This document shows, piece after piece, positions 38,101 to 48,133 of a stretch of 64,000 nucleotides of DNA (within the stretch, counting starts at the first letter, position 1; the number at the start of each line of letters is the position of its first letter). A program made the position numbers and the translations under genes. Below the pieces are notes generated by a model. The model saw only the letters and a program-made list of their open reading frames with translations. It was not told the DNA's origin and searched no databases. The stretch is from Monomorium pharaonis (taxonomy: Eukaryota; Arthropoda; Insecta; Hymenoptera; Formicidae): contig NC_050476.1 in NCBI RefSeq assembly GCF_013373865.1, positions 1,006,826-1,070,825 on the forward strand, in the 5' to 3' direction.

Positions 38101-41100
38101 CGCGTGTAAATGCGTGTTCTCGCCTCGGCACCTCGTCACCACCGTGGTGTGTGCATGTGCAACGCACGCTGCTGCTACTACACGCACACTCCCCGCAACA
38201 TACACCCTACGCGACACATTCCCCCAAATAAGGGTACGGGCAGGGAGGCTGGCTGCGGTAACGCCGATGGTATACGCGCATAATGGCCGTCCGGGTAACC
38301 AGTCGCCTCCGAATCCCTCTCGGTCATTATGTTGCCGGTCTTGTTACGGTAAACGCGGGGTGTTAACGTCGTTCGGCTGCACGCAGGCCCCCTCGGTGTC
38401 ATCGACGAAATGACTCTCGAACTGGAGGGGCGTGTTCTCGTAAATCAAGCTCGGGGACTTGAATCTGTTTGACGGTCTCGAGAAAAAAAAGGAAGTAATA
38501 TCAGTTGGTTAGTTCTTTGTAGTTGCACTGATATCGCACTAACATTAACGAGCACCAAAATACAAGTAAAGAAGAAAATACAAAGAATAGAAATATGAAG
38601 AGACTTGTTCTTTTTAGTTTTTCTGATTACACTAAACTGTTCTTTTTCTTTCCAAACACAATTGTATGACTATCTCATTTTAAGTGCATAAATTGTAACG
38701 TTTGTTTTTTTTAATTAAATTGTAAAATTTAATTAAAAGAAACAGTCAAAGAAAATCACAGTGTAAAAACTAATATTGCTTACGTTACGCAATTAAACTA
38801 TATATGGAATTATTTGAGGAAACCTTTTAAAAGAAAATCTTAATCTACCAGAATTAAAATCCATTTTTCAATGAGAGTAAGTTAATTCTCCAATAAATAT
38901 TTTAAACATATAGATAAAGCTTAAACATATAGTTAAGCTTTTAAAGTTATCTATATGTTTAAAATATTTATCGGAGAATTCCGCGCCTATTCGGTCTGCA
39001 GTAAATCTTGTGCTAAATTTTTCAGTGATTCGATGATGTGATAGTACATAATTTAAACATTAATAGTATCATTAACATCTAATTAATTGTTTCGCAACTA
39101 GCAACGAAATGTTTATGACGCATTGTAGAGCGTCCGTTTTAATTATCGTATGAGTAGCTTAACAGCTCAAATCTTCAACTTCAATGGAATGCTACATATA
39201 TGGTCAATTCACTTTCTCGATTGCAGTAAATTGCGTTCTATATTCTACATTCTGCATTAATTTATTATTTGCAAAGCTCTACTCTTACCCAAAGAAAAGC
39301 CAGGTTCAAATAGAAACATCTGCAGATTTTATTCGATTGCACCTCTCAAAAGGCAATGGCAAACTATCGAGAATATCTCGTCGTGAGAATCCCTCTAATT
39401 AGTTCGTTCAAAACTAATGATTAAACTGCGAGTATATCTGTGTAAAACTACAGTTACAATAAATACGTATTCCGCTGAACTTTTGTTTCGACGAATACGT
39501 CGGAACAAACAAACAAGATCATTTCTATAGAAGTGGTTATACTTGCATGAGTATAAGGTCTTCAAACGTCATATACAAATCCACCAGAGTTCGTCATTCA
39601 AATGAGTTTGTTTCTTCGTCCAAATTCATGCAAATTGCTAAAAAAATATTGAAAAACTGATCAGTTTAATACTTCAAAAGAAAAAAGAGTCTGTGGAATA
39701 TAAAAGAAACTTATAACCGAAATTGTATAATATTCTCCATTATTTTTTCATCAAGCAAACATTGTATTCAAGTATTCAGATCTCCATTTACAACTTTTTA
39801 AAACCGAAAAGTATAGTTAAGAGTTACTTTTTTCAGTAGCTGTAACTTTTACCTTTTTGCCTTTTTTCTATCTATAATTGTAATTTGATTTGATTTTTTG
39901 ATAACTAATAATTAATTTATATCGTAGTTATAATATATTTTATAGTTATTTTATATATTAACATATAAGACCTACGTTCAACGGAATAAAATGAAAAATC
40001 ATCTTTGAGAATAATTTTTATAAACATTACAGTTAAAACAAGAAATGAATTATTGATAATTTCATTACAAAGTTTAAATTTCAGCTGAAAAATATTAATC
40101 CCATATAATTTTTAATAATATGTTCTAAGAATAAATGTTAATTGATTACAAATAATTAATTTAGTTAATATATTAAGTATATGTTCTAAGTTTTTTAAAA
40201 TAACAATAATTAACTACAAAATAATACATGTAATCGTCTGTTTAGTATAATACATTACAAAAACTGAAAAGTAACTCATAACTTCTTGAAAAAAAAAAAC
40301 TATAACTGTAACTAGTTACTTCTACAAAGTAACTATCTCCTGGCATTTAAATTTGAATCGTGATATTTAAACAGTACACACTATACTAAAAGAACCTTAA
40401 TACATGTAAATAAAGATCAAAAGCGCAAAAGAATCCACGTAAGATAGATTGCAGTGTTATAACGTGTTTAATGTTTTAATGTTTTCTTACGGAATTAATG
40501 GAATACTTGTGGCGACTTATTCGGATTCATCGTGATTTACGGATTTTAAATCTGGATTTTGCTTTGGTTCTCTGTTGCAGACGGAAGTCGAAGACACGAC
40601 GAGCGGCGACGGTGCGTGCGACAGCAACGTCGGCGGTCCCAATCTCGCTTGTCCCGAGGGCACCAGCGGACTAGTCGTCGGCCCGGAAACGTCGCCGGGC
40701 ATAATGGAGTGCGGTGGATGCGGCGAGCGAGTACGCGAACGGACCGTCCTCTGCGTGGGCGGACGTACGTGGCACTCCAGGTGCCTGAGGTGTTGCGCCT
40801 GTGCCAGGCCATTGCACGATCAGCACTCGTGCTTCCTGAGAGGCATGCGGGTCTACTGCAGGCACGACTATGCCCTGTAAGTCCAACCAGATCAACGATT
40901 GGCACTTTCACCTGAAATAATACTCACGTTACTTTTTTTGGTTGCGCGATTTGATTGGACAATTAAATCGGCTCAACGATTTATACGTGTCAACAGAAGG
41001 AGCGAACGAGGCGGATGACGGGGTGAGAGGGTAGAGAGAAGGAGAGAGAGGGGGGGGAAGGGAAATAGCCGCGCTTCTTTTTGTTCACGTCGCTGAATGA

Positions 41101-44100
41101 ATAAGTGGAATATTTTTGTTGCTGCGCGATGCGCATCGATAGCGATGTAAGACGTACGGTCGTGGAGATCAAAGTCGACGGAACCCGCGGTGACTCGTCG
41201 ATTGTACGGAAGGCTTCGGGCGCAGCCTGCCCAATGTGTTTATCCAACTGTCAATCAGTTACTTCAGTCACCTGGGTTCTCTTGCACCAACTGAGGCCCC
41301 GACATGAGACGCCGTGATATCCGATCGCCGCGCGCCGCATCTGGCGATGGCGAACGCCTCTGACGTTCGATTTCACATTAAATTTGTACACGCGTTATCG
41401 CGCGACGACTTCGACGAGAGTATGTGCTCCCGGGTGGGGGGGAAACGCGGAACCGCTCGTTAAAAAATAAATCAATTTCCCCATCCTCGAGCGCGAGAAT
41501 TAAACGGGGTATCCTCGTTAATTACAAGAGTTGCGGTTGCGAGGTCACTTTTCAACGTTGGCCAAACCCGGACGAGACGCTGGCCCGGCAGTGTGCGGGA
41601 GGTCCGAAGGAATCTGCCGCGTAATTTTTTTGATTCGTGCTTTCTGCTTGGTAACGCTGCCATACGATGACCCGGTCGTCGTGTGCAGGATGAATCCCGG
41701 GGCGACCCCGCCGTAGACTCGTCGACAACCACCGCCGACAACCGCCTCCGAGAGAACCGGAACCGTCACGTCTCCTCTCGCGTGATAATGGACGAAACGG
41801 CCAGAAGAAAAAAAAAGAAAGAGGAAGGAAAATAAAAGAAAGAGCAGGATCCACAGAGCAAGGTATCGGGCGTAAAGATTTCGCTTCGCCTCCGCGCGTC
41901 TCTGTCTCTCCTTCTCTTTTCCTCGTCTCGCATCGACATCGTGGAGCTCCCTTTGTGGTCTTTCCTCGAGAGAACCGGCGGCGTGTCGTAATCGCGCGTA
42001 AGAGTCGCTCGAAATTCAAATCCTTCCTACTAGCTTCCGACGTGGGCGTGACGGGGAATCACCTTTAGCGCCAGGACACGGAATTAACTCCGTGTCTCTC
42101 GAAGGACAATGGAACTAAGACGCGCGTATCAGCGCGGATCAGAAAAGTCTAATCTCGGCAGAGACGCGAGTCGAGACGCGATAGCATCTACCATCATGCT
42201 GTCTTTCCTTTTCTCTATCTGCGTCCGAAGAGACGCAAGACGTACGGAGATTTCGAGAGCGTCGCGCGACACCCGCAGGACACACGCGAGGTGAATAGAG
42301 CTATTTCCCACTATGCTCACTTCGGTGAACGATCGGGAGATTTTTCGGCGCCAACATCCGCGGGATGTGACGAAGAGAGAGGAAGAGGGGGTGGTGGTGG
42401 CCACCGGGATAGTCGCGTGGCAACCCATAAGATATTCGAAGCACGCCAATGTACCCCGGGCCGGATTCGCATTCGCAAACACAAACCGCATAAGCTCCAA
42501 GAAGGGATCGGATGCACTTTCCGTGTTCATGAATATGATAATGGGCTAATGGGCCGTCTGGTCGTTGTTTAATTATCGTCCGCGACACTCCTGGCGACAC
42601 GGGCCGGCCGTACCAGGACGAAGAAGGAGCGAGCGCGTCCTCTCGCGCGCGAGTATCTTACCCCCGCGTCACCCGATCCCATTCATCCGGTCGTGTAGCC
42701 ACGCCGCCGCTGTGGTACACGACTACCGTTCACGAACGAAGCGGGATGAGTCCTATCGTACGGACGCGCGCATTTACCACCGCGCCGGTATATTATTGGA
42801 GTCGATCCAGGATTATACATGCGAGCACGAGATACACTTTATTAGAGATCGGCGGCGTGATCAGCCTCTTCGCCGCGAGAGAGGTTCTCGACGGTGTATA
42901 CGCAACCTGGTATAATTCCTCGACTAATGAATGCACGGGGGCTATTGTATAATTCTCCGATCGCACAACCGGGGTTAATTAAAACGCAAAAGCCTCGGAT
43001 TACGCCGGTGTACGCGCGGGTATTGACCGGAAGGCGCGAAGGTGTCTCTCTCTCTCTCTCTCTCTCTTTCATTCTCTCGTATTCTCTCGCAGATTCTTCC
43101 CGATGCTCGCGAGAGGCGGGAGGAGAGGACGAGGGAAGGACGAGAAGGGAGCCGAAGAAATAAACGGCCGCGAAACACGCGCCGATGGAGACCACTCGCT
43201 CCTCGAGACACGAATATCTCTTCTCCCTTAGGTCTCTTTTCTTCCTCTTCTCTCGGGCTACTTTCGCGCCGCCGGCCTTCGCTTCTTCTCTTCCTCGGCT
43301 GTCCACCGAGATATATTCGAGCGGTTATCATTACACCCCGTGTACCCGTTCGATCGAGTGTGTCGAGCGAACCGAGGCCTATATTGGCTGTCGTTATAAC
43401 GTATATCGCAAGAATGAATCCGAGACGCGCGCGCCGCACGATACTTAGCTTGTATATAAATGATACATGCCCCTGCAGCGGCAGTTTACGCAGTTAACAC
43501 GAGCGACGAGAGTTACGCGAATTCTCTCGTGTTTTGCAGAGCTTTCGGGGCGAAGTGCGCGAAATGCGGGCGCAGCGTGGGCGCCGGTGACTGGGTGAGA
43601 AGGGCCAGGGAAAGGGTTTATCATCTGGCCTGCTTCGCGTGCGACGCTTGCTCGCGTCAGCTGTCGACCGGCGAGCAATTCGCCCTCCTGGACGCCCGAT
43701 TGCTCTGCAAGGCGCACTACCTCGACGTCGTCGAGGGCAACAACACCTCCTCCGATGGTGAGAATGTCGCACGAACGCGCGATTACATTAGAGAAGTGTT
43801 AACGATGATATACACATGTCTTTTTAAAATGTATACACGGAAAGAACAATTTTACTGCAATATCTAAAAATTTTGCTAGATGCAAGAAAATTATTTAACG
43901 TTTCTCTCTGTTAAAATAATTATGTAAAACGCAATGAGAAGCTTGATATTATTTTGACTGTTTATCAGTTTAGTTGTCCAATATAACTGTTTTTATGATT
44001 CAACTGTTTTTATAATTCAATATAGTTTTTTTTAAGTGTATTTTTGTATATTCAAAATCGTTCTTTCCTTTGTAGAATATAAAATCTTTACATGTCTGCA

Positions 44101-45638
44101 CACGTAACAGTATTTTCTTTCAATTTACTTTAAATATATAAATATATAAATTAAACTTCAGTTTCTTAAATTTAACGAATACCAAGAAAAGAAATTGTTA
44201 ACTTAAATCTCAGTGATCGTTAAATTTATTCGTTAGCGTTACATACTGCTTCTTTAATTAATTGCCGTAATAACGAGAGCTAAATTAACCTAATAGATAA
44301 AAGTATACCGTTCGTGATCCTTCATTCTATAAAGCTGCGCACCGATCGAGATGGATCGCGCAACGGTGCAGGAGGTAGGTACGGTTAATTGCTACTTTCG
44401 CAGAAGGCGGTGACTCCGAGAGTGGCCACAAGGGCGGTAATAAGGCGAAACGAGTTAGAACCACCTTTACTGAAGAACAGCTCTCCGTTCTCCAGGCGAA
44501 TTTTCAATTGGACAGCAATCCCGACGGGCAGGACCTCGAGAGGATAGCGCACGTAACCGGACTTAGCAAGAGGGTAACGCAGGTGTGGTTCCAAAATTCG
44601 AGGGCGAGGCAGAAGAAACATCTTCACACGGGCAAGATGAAGGGGCAGCACGGTAAGAGCGAGACATCGCGCCAAACATTTCGTCAAAATGTTTTTCTGC
44701 AGAGTGTCGTCGCGATTATATGCAATCAATAATAATAATAATAATAATTGTAATTGTCAGCATCGAAGGATTGCATTTTTGCAGTACATCAATCGCCTCC
44801 GAACTCAACCGCGTCGCCCAACGATTTCGGTCGTCACATCAACTTGCATCTGACGTATTCGTTTCAACATCAGCAGCAGCATCAGCAGCAACAGCAACCG
44901 CAGCTTAGTCCGGCCACGTGCAAAAGCCCAACGAGTTCTATTTATCATAATCATGGTAAGAGATCGTTCACACTATCCCAATGTTATATCGAATAGAAGA
45001 CCGTGTGAAAGACTATAATCACCATCAGTGTTCTTAATTTTGGAAAAATAAAATCGAAGAACACCTCGGTTTTTTTCTTTTTTTTTCCATGATTATGATA
45101 ATGAGATATAAAATGCAGTATTGGTATTTTTGTTTTTGTTACAAATAAAGTACAATTGTATTATCCTTGTAAAAACTTCTGTTGCCTACAAAATTTTCTT
45201 TTCTTATTCTCTAACTTACACAACTTGCTAAGATGGCTTTGATATAAGTACATACACGAAACATGTTATTCTCCATTTAGTAAAGTTATATTATTAGTAT
45301 CACTTAAAAGAGATCTTCAGTTTTTCATTCGCCGTAAGAACTTTTTCAAATTCTAAAAATAAGTTTATGATTAATACGTGGACATTCCTAAATTTTAAAT
45401 ATCATGATTGACCAACCCCATCAGTCAGCTTATGGTTCGTTCGAATTACGATTGCTCAGTTCTTTCTCTGTTCAAGATCTTAAAGCAATTTCTAGTATCG
45501 TAAACGCAAGACTTAAGGATTAAGAACACTAATACACACTTAATCGCGATTCCACTAACTCTGTTCTCAGGGTCGGAGCAGTCGATGGACGAGCTCTCGC
45601 AAGACTCGATGCTGCTCTCTATGCCGAATGAGGTTTAA
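30393..45638 (+). CDS. Awh: Arrowhead (Awh)/Lhx6/8-class LIM-homeodomain transcription factor
   Basis: This is a nuclear DNA-binding regulator; in flies Arrowhead controls abdominal histoblast and salivary imaginal-ring development. Coding exons 30393-30398, 40581-40876, 43540-43757, 44404-44652, 44785-44955 and 45571-45638 keep phase through GT-AG introns and give 335 aa. LIM1 (C46, C49, H67, C70, C73, C76, C95, D98) and LIM2 (C107, C110, H129, C132, C135, C138, C157, H160) have full zinc-ligand sets. The homeodomain (about 188-247) ends [13 protein letters not shown], typical of the Lhx6/8 class. The C-terminus has [13 protein letters not shown], a Gln/His tract and the final [17 protein letters not shown], resembling fly Awh. 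The Met-Lys first exon is inferred. A convergent paralogue lies downstream. Confidence 0.93.
32664..32722. repeat. (CT)n microsatellite in Awh intron 1
   Basis: About 59 bp of CT dinucleotides, translated as poly Ser-Leu or Arg-Glu in the surrounding frames. Other CT/GA tracts in the same intron lie at about 34083-34112, 34869-34902 and 35109-35162. Confidence 0.9.
33048..33228. repeat. Imperfect inverted repeat, about 180 bp, in Awh intron 1
   Basis: Outer arms of about 50 bp: the left has ACACTCTCTATAAATTTCAT and TACTACCTCTACAATTTTT; the right has AAAAATTGTAATGGCAGTAG and TTTCACTCTACAAAATTTAG, the approximate reverse complement. An inner TTTATAGAGTG repeats the end motif. Probably a small foldback element. 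Confidence 0.55.
38884..38980. repeat. Near-perfect 34-bp hairpin in Awh intron 1
   Basis: Arms 38884-38917 and 38947-38980 are reverse complements with a single mismatch; they begin and end at AATTCTCC/GGAGAATT. The 29-bp loop itself contains a second AAACATATAG and an AAGCTT palindrome. It lies about 1.6 kb upstream of the LIM1 exon. Confidence 0.85.
40581..40876 (+). CDS. Awh: Awh exon 2: N-terminus and LIM1
   Basis: The acceptor is TCTGTTGCAG and the donor GTAAGT. A Gly/Thr/Asp-rich leader is followed by LIM1 from [15 protein letters not shown] to CRHDYA. The leader is unlike that of the minus-strand paralogue except for the shared initial Thr-Glu. Confidence 0.95.
43540..43757 (+). CDS. 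Awh: Awh exon 3: LIM2
   Basis: The acceptor is GTTTTGCAG and the donor GTGAGA. It encodes [18 protein letters not shown] through [17 protein letters not shown]. It is near-identical in protein and very similar in DNA to the paralogous LIM2 at 48674 and below. Confidence 0.95.
43862..44035. mobile_element. Degenerate MITE-like element in Awh intron 3 (copy D)
   Basis: Traces of the family order remain: TTTTGCTAGATGCAAGAAAA, TAATTATGTAAAACGCAATG and a TTGTCCAATATAAC near the right end. Similarity is weak. Confidence 0.35.
44404..44652 (+). CDS. Awh: Awh exon 4: homeodomain
   Basis: The acceptor is CTACTTTCGCAG and the donor GTAAGA. It encodes [20 protein letters not shown] through [16 protein letters not shown], then [11 protein letters not shown]. 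In the paralogue the equivalent sequence is continuous with LIM2 in a single exon. Confidence 0.95.
44785..44955 (+). CDS. Awh: Awh exon 5: Gln/His-rich C-terminal region
   Basis: The acceptor is TTTTTGCAG and the donor GTAAGA. It encodes [18 protein letters not shown], then NLHLTYSF and a run of about 13 residues mainly Gln with His, a CAG/CAA/CAT tract prone to length change. Confidence 0.85.
45571..45638 (+). CDS. Awh: Awh exon 6: conserved C-terminus
   Basis: The acceptor is GTTCTCAG. The exon encodes [18 protein letters not shown], then PNEV and stop TAA. The SMDELSQDS motif matches the C-terminus of fly Arrowhead as I remember it, which supports calling this copy the conserved orthologue. 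Confidence 0.85.
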
Positions 45639-47924
45639 TGGCGATTTCAATTACATTGTAAATATACAGCGTCGCTTCAAAAAGCGTCAAAGGTAGAGAG
45701 AGAAAGAAAGAGATATCACGCCTCGAGAGGAAGCACCGCTCAATGACCGGTTGTCGTTTTATTTATTCTCAAGGAAAGTGGAAATTTTCACTCGTCGCGC
45801 TGTTACTCTTCGATGACGCATTTTCGAGTTACGCTCGCAACACATATATCTCGCGATCTCGGTGTTAAAGTTACTGGAACCAGTATTGTTACACGCGAAA
45901 AGGTGCATACGTGCGTGCGTATGTGTGTATGTACGGATGAGAGTGTGCACGTGTAACTTTGTGACTGCAATTTTGAATCGATCTGTCTGCCTACCTCTTT
46001 CCCGATTGTGTGTAATGATTTTGTACTCGTGCTTTCTCCTTCATCTCTCTATTCTTTCTCTCGTATCTGTATCGGTGCCTGATACCATCAGAAGGGACCG
46101 CTTTAACGAAGCCTTTAAACGAAGCGAATCTAGGCGTGAAAGAGAGGCGAATACGTAGGGCACTTAATAGTTTATTCGGAAATAATTCACGGAAATGAGT
46201 CACTTGTCCCATTATAGCTATTCGAATTAAAGCCGAAATAATCCGGCTTTAAACATGCTAAATAATTAAAGAGTCTCTAACAGTAAGTTTTTCTCTCTTT
46301 CTTAATTTTAAATATAATCATATTTATGACGTTAAATAATGACAAGCTAATCTGTAATTAGAACATTAATATTATTAATTATAATATACACATTAATTAA
46401 TATTAACATATTCAAAATTATACGATAAAGATTAACTTGCCATTTATTTAAAATATCATAGAAATTATTATATTTAAGATTAAAAATTGATTATTTTAAT
46501 TTATTATTATATATTAGTAATTTTTGAATTTTTATTAATAATATTTAAAATTAGAAAATCTAATATTTTTACTCGCATTCGCTGTTATTTGTTACTGCCC
46601 ATTTAAAACGATATTTTTTTCTGTGACTGATCCGTGACTGTCTGTTGTATATTTTACTTGTTTTATTTGCTTTCGTTTCATACTTATTGTTAGCGAGACA
46701 TGCGAAAGTCGATTCCGTTTATATTTTGACAAGGATTTATAATAACCCAAAGGCACAGACGAAGTTGTCATCGGAAATTCACAATACTCTAATTAGAATC
46801 GCGAACAGTTATAATGTATAAAAAGTGCCCTGAACACACGTCGTCGACGGAATTTCGTTCGCGTCCCGTAGCAATGCTTGAAATGAAAGTATCTTTCGTA
46901 GTAATCTCGATAGTCGTGTAAAATCATTCAATATGAATGTCCTGTGATGTAAATATTGTAAACTAAACGTATATATAAATATATGCGATTGCACACGTTG
47001 AACAAAAAGAATGGCCTTTGTCTTTTGACCATGTCACCTATCCCCCTCCGAATGTTTCCCTATTAATATTAATAATTAAATAACTAAATAGCTAATATTA
47101 ATATAAAAGTTAACATTCTTTTCGATTGTATCTCTTGTAGCATCTGTGACTGAAGGAGCAAATTATAGGATGTAATAATTATAGGCTAAATAATCGCGAC
47201 GGGGTTAACAATAAAAGGCGTTTTATTAATAACAGTACGGTTTATAATATTGCAGCGACAAGTGAATATCAAGTTCTCGTCTCCACGCTTCTATCTCACT
47301 CTTCACAGAATACTTCTATATTAACTTATATTTATCTAAGAAGATATATGTACAAAAGCTACGATTCGCACTATATACAATTTCTTACTATGAATATTAA
47401 AGAATATCTACGTCGAAGTGTTTCGAAAGACGGATTCAGCAATCTTGCGGTTTTCTTTCTCCTTTTCGCGTCGTCTAAGAGATTTTATTCACCATCGCGA
47501 GTAGACGTAATAAATTGTTACAAGTTCGGAATAAATAAGCTTAAATCTAAACTTTAAATACGAAAAACTTGTACCTTCCATACGTTACGTATTGTATTAA
47601 CGATAAACGCGCGCTTATTTTACATCTCCACGGGATATATGTACAAATTAATTCGACTTGAGAACTCTTTCCTACCTATAATTGTTAATTATTTACTCGC
47701 GTAATAATTTGTAACTAGTGCATCAGTCGGCTCGTGATATACTTTTTTCACGCGTATAAAAAAGAACTTGAAGAAAACGGGCGTAACTTTTAGATCTTGC
47801 AATATCTTGTCTCGATTTTATATATTTCCGAATATTTTATATGATCTTATAGCAAAAACTAAAAGCGCATGAGAAAGTGCAAGGAGATTAATATCAACGG
47901 CCTCGCGGAAACATTTACATCGGA
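45639..47924. other. Convergent intergenic region between the two LIM-homeobox genes
   Basis: The 3' UTRs of both genes must lie in this 2.3 kb. The middle (46.26-46.56 kb) is very AT-rich. A plus-strand AATAAA at 47210-47215 and a minus-strand AATAAA (TTTATT on plus, 47222-47227) sit 7 bp apart and could be facing poly(A) signals, although AATAAA is common by chance here. No other gene is visible. Confidence 0.4.
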
Positions 47925-48133
47925 TTATCCTGCTGGATGACAGAATTGGGCCTGCAAGTGGTTCGGCGTTGTCGGCGTGAGCGGAGTCAGAGGTGTGAGG
48001 GGCGTCAACGGGCTACCCGGGCTCTCACTACCGGCATTGCTGACCTGATAACCACCGAGATAAGCGCCGACCACGTTGATCCCACTGGGATACAGGTCGA
48101 CCGGGTGATGGTGCATCGGCGGCGAGTGATGCA
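47925..48133 (-). CDS. LIM-homeobox paralogue, last exon: divergent C-terminus
   Basis: The acceptor is GTGCTTGCAG. It encodes HHSPPMHHHPVDLYPSGI, then NVVGAYLGGYQVSNAG and ESPGSPLTPLTPLTPLTPTT before stop TAA. The start aligns with Awh exon 5 (HQSPP), after which the two proteins diverge. Confidence 0.9.

Larger units (their letters stand above)
30399..40580 (+). other. Awh: Awh intron 1 (10.2 kb), no other gene seen
   Basis: The interval alternates AT-rich DNA (30.4-32.1, 32.9-33.8, 35.5-36.2, 38.5-40.5 kb) with CpG-rich islands (about 32.2-32.8, 33.85-35.3, 36.3-38.4 kb). An ACGATAAC-like short tandem lies near 36891-36930. Open frames in the islands have no recognisable domains. Such islands in a developmental regulator's first intron are plausible enhancers, but this is inference. 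Confidence 0.45.

Noticed and set aside
39780..40330. Possible element bounded by direct GAAAAGTA...GTAACT motifs
   Set aside because: The two ends share only short, AT-rich similarity and I could not define boundaries.
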